A stretch of DNA of 13,612 bases. It comes from Actinobacteria bacterium UBA5182 (GTDB taxonomy: Bacteria; Actinomycetota; UBA4738). The notes under the pieces are model-generated. The model searched no databases. It was not told the DNA's origin and was given only the letters and a program-made list of their open reading frames with translations. Shown piece after piece: positions 12,771 to 13,612 of the stretch. The stretch spans positions 14,124 through 27,735 of the forward strand of contig DHWM01000076.1 of NCBI GenBank assembly GCA_002413185.1, read 5' to 3'. Numbering within the stretch: position 1 is the first letter of the stretch; every line of letters begins with the position of its first letter. Made by a program: the position numbers and the translations under genes.

Positions 12771-13612
12771 ATGGGAGATATCGGAACGGTCGCGGTCGCC
12801 GAACTCGATCCGGACGTCCTCCCCGCATCGCTCCCGGTCGACGACGCGCCGGACGACGGCCGAGCGGAGGCCAGAGAGAGCGTCGCGGCAAAGGGTCGCG
12901 ACCGCGGTTTCGTCACCTCGGACGATCTGCTCGACGCACTTCCCGAGACCCCCCTGACACCCGAGCAGATCGAGGACTTCCTGGTCCGGCTGGAGCAGGA
13001 GCTCCGCGAAGAGGGCATCGAGGTCATCGACGTCCCGCCGGAGGACCTCGACGGGGTGGCCCGGGCCGACGGCATGCCGGCGTCGCGCCGGGAGGATCCC
13101 CTCAAGAACCCCAGCTACGACCCCGTCCGGATGTATCTGAAGGAGATCGGTCGGGTCCCTCTCCTCACCGCCGCCCAAGAGGTGGACCTCGCCATGCGGA
13201 TCGAATCCGGAGAATTGGCGGGCGTCGTGCTGGCCGCCCTGGCCGCGACGGGCCGGGTCGACCCGAAGGGATTCCGCCGGGTGCTGGGGACCGTGATCGC
13301 CATCCGGGAACACCAGCTCGACCCGGAGAAGCGCCTGGCCAACGAAGGCATCGGGCGGGAGATGGTTCGGCGGAGCTACCGCCCGAAGCGCCTGGAGGAG
13401 GCGGCCGAGTTCCTCGGCAGGATCCATCAGGACGTGGCGGTGGCCAAGCGCAAGCTCGTCGAGGCGAATCTTCGTCTGGTCGTCTCCATCGCCAAGCGCT
13501 ACGTCTCGCGCGGGATGATGTTCCTCGACCTGACCCAGGAAGGGAACCTCGGGCTGATCCGGGCCGTGGAGAAGTTCGACTACACCCGCGGCTACAAGTT
13601 CTCGACGTACGC
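12771..13612 (+). CDS. rpoD: RNA polymerase primary sigma factor (partial, runs off right edge)
   Basis: The housekeeping sigma70 factor that directs RNA polymerase to promoters. The 280 visible residues include a region 1.1-like domain (about 46-88: GFVTSDDLLDALPETPLT, EQELREEGIEVID), region 1.2 (about 116-148: YDPVRMYLKEIGRVPLLTAA, EVDLAMRIESGE), and a short non-conserved segment (about 150-215). The start of region 2 follows: AKRKLVEANLRLVVSIAKRY (about 225-244), then MMFLDLTQEGNLGLIRAVEK (2.2) and FDYTRGYKFSTY (2.3), where the window ends. An acidic N-terminal extension of about 45 residues precedes region 1.1. Having region 1.1 and 1.2 places it among primary rather than alternative sigma factors. 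Regions 2.4 to 4 lie outside, so promoter specificity cannot be read. The frame has no stop to the edge. Confidence 0.95.
   Translation, partial: MGDIGTVAVAELDPDVLPASLPVDDAPDDGRAEARESVAAKGRDRGFVTSDDLLDALPETPLTPEQIEDFLVRLEQELREEGIEVIDVPPEDLDGVARADGMPASRREDPLKNPSYDPVRMYLKEIGRVPLLTAAQEVDLAMRIESGELAGVVLAALAATGRVDPKGFRRVLGTVIAIREHQLDPEKRLANEGIGREMVRRSYRPKRLEEAAEFLGRIHQDVAVAKRKLVEANLRLVVSIAKRYVSRGMMFLDLTQEGNLGLIRAVEKFDYTRGYKFSTY

Noticed and set aside
11399..13105. Single continuous minus frame linking the response-regulator fragment to the SCO protein
   Set aside because: The linking sequence is Arg/Ser/Pro-rich without structure, and the upstream part is antisense to rpoD; a membrane anchor and a -10 mark a separate SCO start at 12148.
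1..13612. CRISPR arrays, insertion sequences, prophage or defence genes
   Set aside because: No direct-repeat array, transposase motif, terminal inverted repeat pair or defence domain was seen; the content is core chromosomal.

Overview
The window looks like a chromosomal piece of a high-GC member of the Actinomycetota. The block metG-tatD-(RpfB/YabE-like G5 protein)-rsmA-ispE is a known conserved neighbourhood in Gram-positives. The rsmI/pmt divergent pair is known from mycobacteria, and the primary sigma factor at the right edge is of the actinobacterial/HrdB kind. I cannot place it below phylum. Because the DNA is GC-rich, very long open frames occur antisense to real genes, and these were ignored.

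Layout. Positions 1-5118 hold a minus-strand housekeeping cluster, read right to left: metG (leaderless GTG at 5118), tatD (9 nt later), then a separate promoter with an SOS-type palindrome, a secreted DUF348/G5/RlpA-like cell-wall protein, rsmA and ispE (cut by the left edge). From 5162 a DMT/EamA transporter runs rightward, divergent from metG, and it converges with rsmI (minus). rsmI diverges from a GT39 protein mannosyltransferase (plus). rpiA (minus) then diverges from a lipoprotein with a thioredoxin-like domain (plus), which is followed by CorA (plus). CorA converges with a Sco1/SenC copper chaperone (minus). The stretch 12149-12770 has no intact known gene. It holds the SCO promoter, a strong terminator hairpin, the joined remains of a response regulator and of what looks like a TadC-type membrane protein, and a small plus-strand ORF with a strong Shine-Dalgarno that may continue in the -1 frame. 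The window ends inside rpoD.

How it fits together. Functions are mostly core: translation and rRNA modification (MetG, RsmA, RsmI), isoprenoid supply (IspE), pentose phosphate (RpiA), metal handling (CorA, SCO), the cell envelope (G5/RlpA protein, O-mannosyltransferase, lipoprotein) and transcription (RpoD). There is no CRISPR array, insertion sequence, tRNA or obvious defence system. The points most worth a second look are: (i) a near-perfect actinobacterial LexA/SOS box in front of the G5/RlpA gene; (ii) an RlpA-like barrel at the locus where RpfB carries its lytic domain; (iii) -10 hexamers 6-10 nt before eight start codons, suggesting widespread leaderless transcription; (iv) a possible -1 frameshift small gene upstream of rpoD; and (v) a response-regulator/TadC scar.
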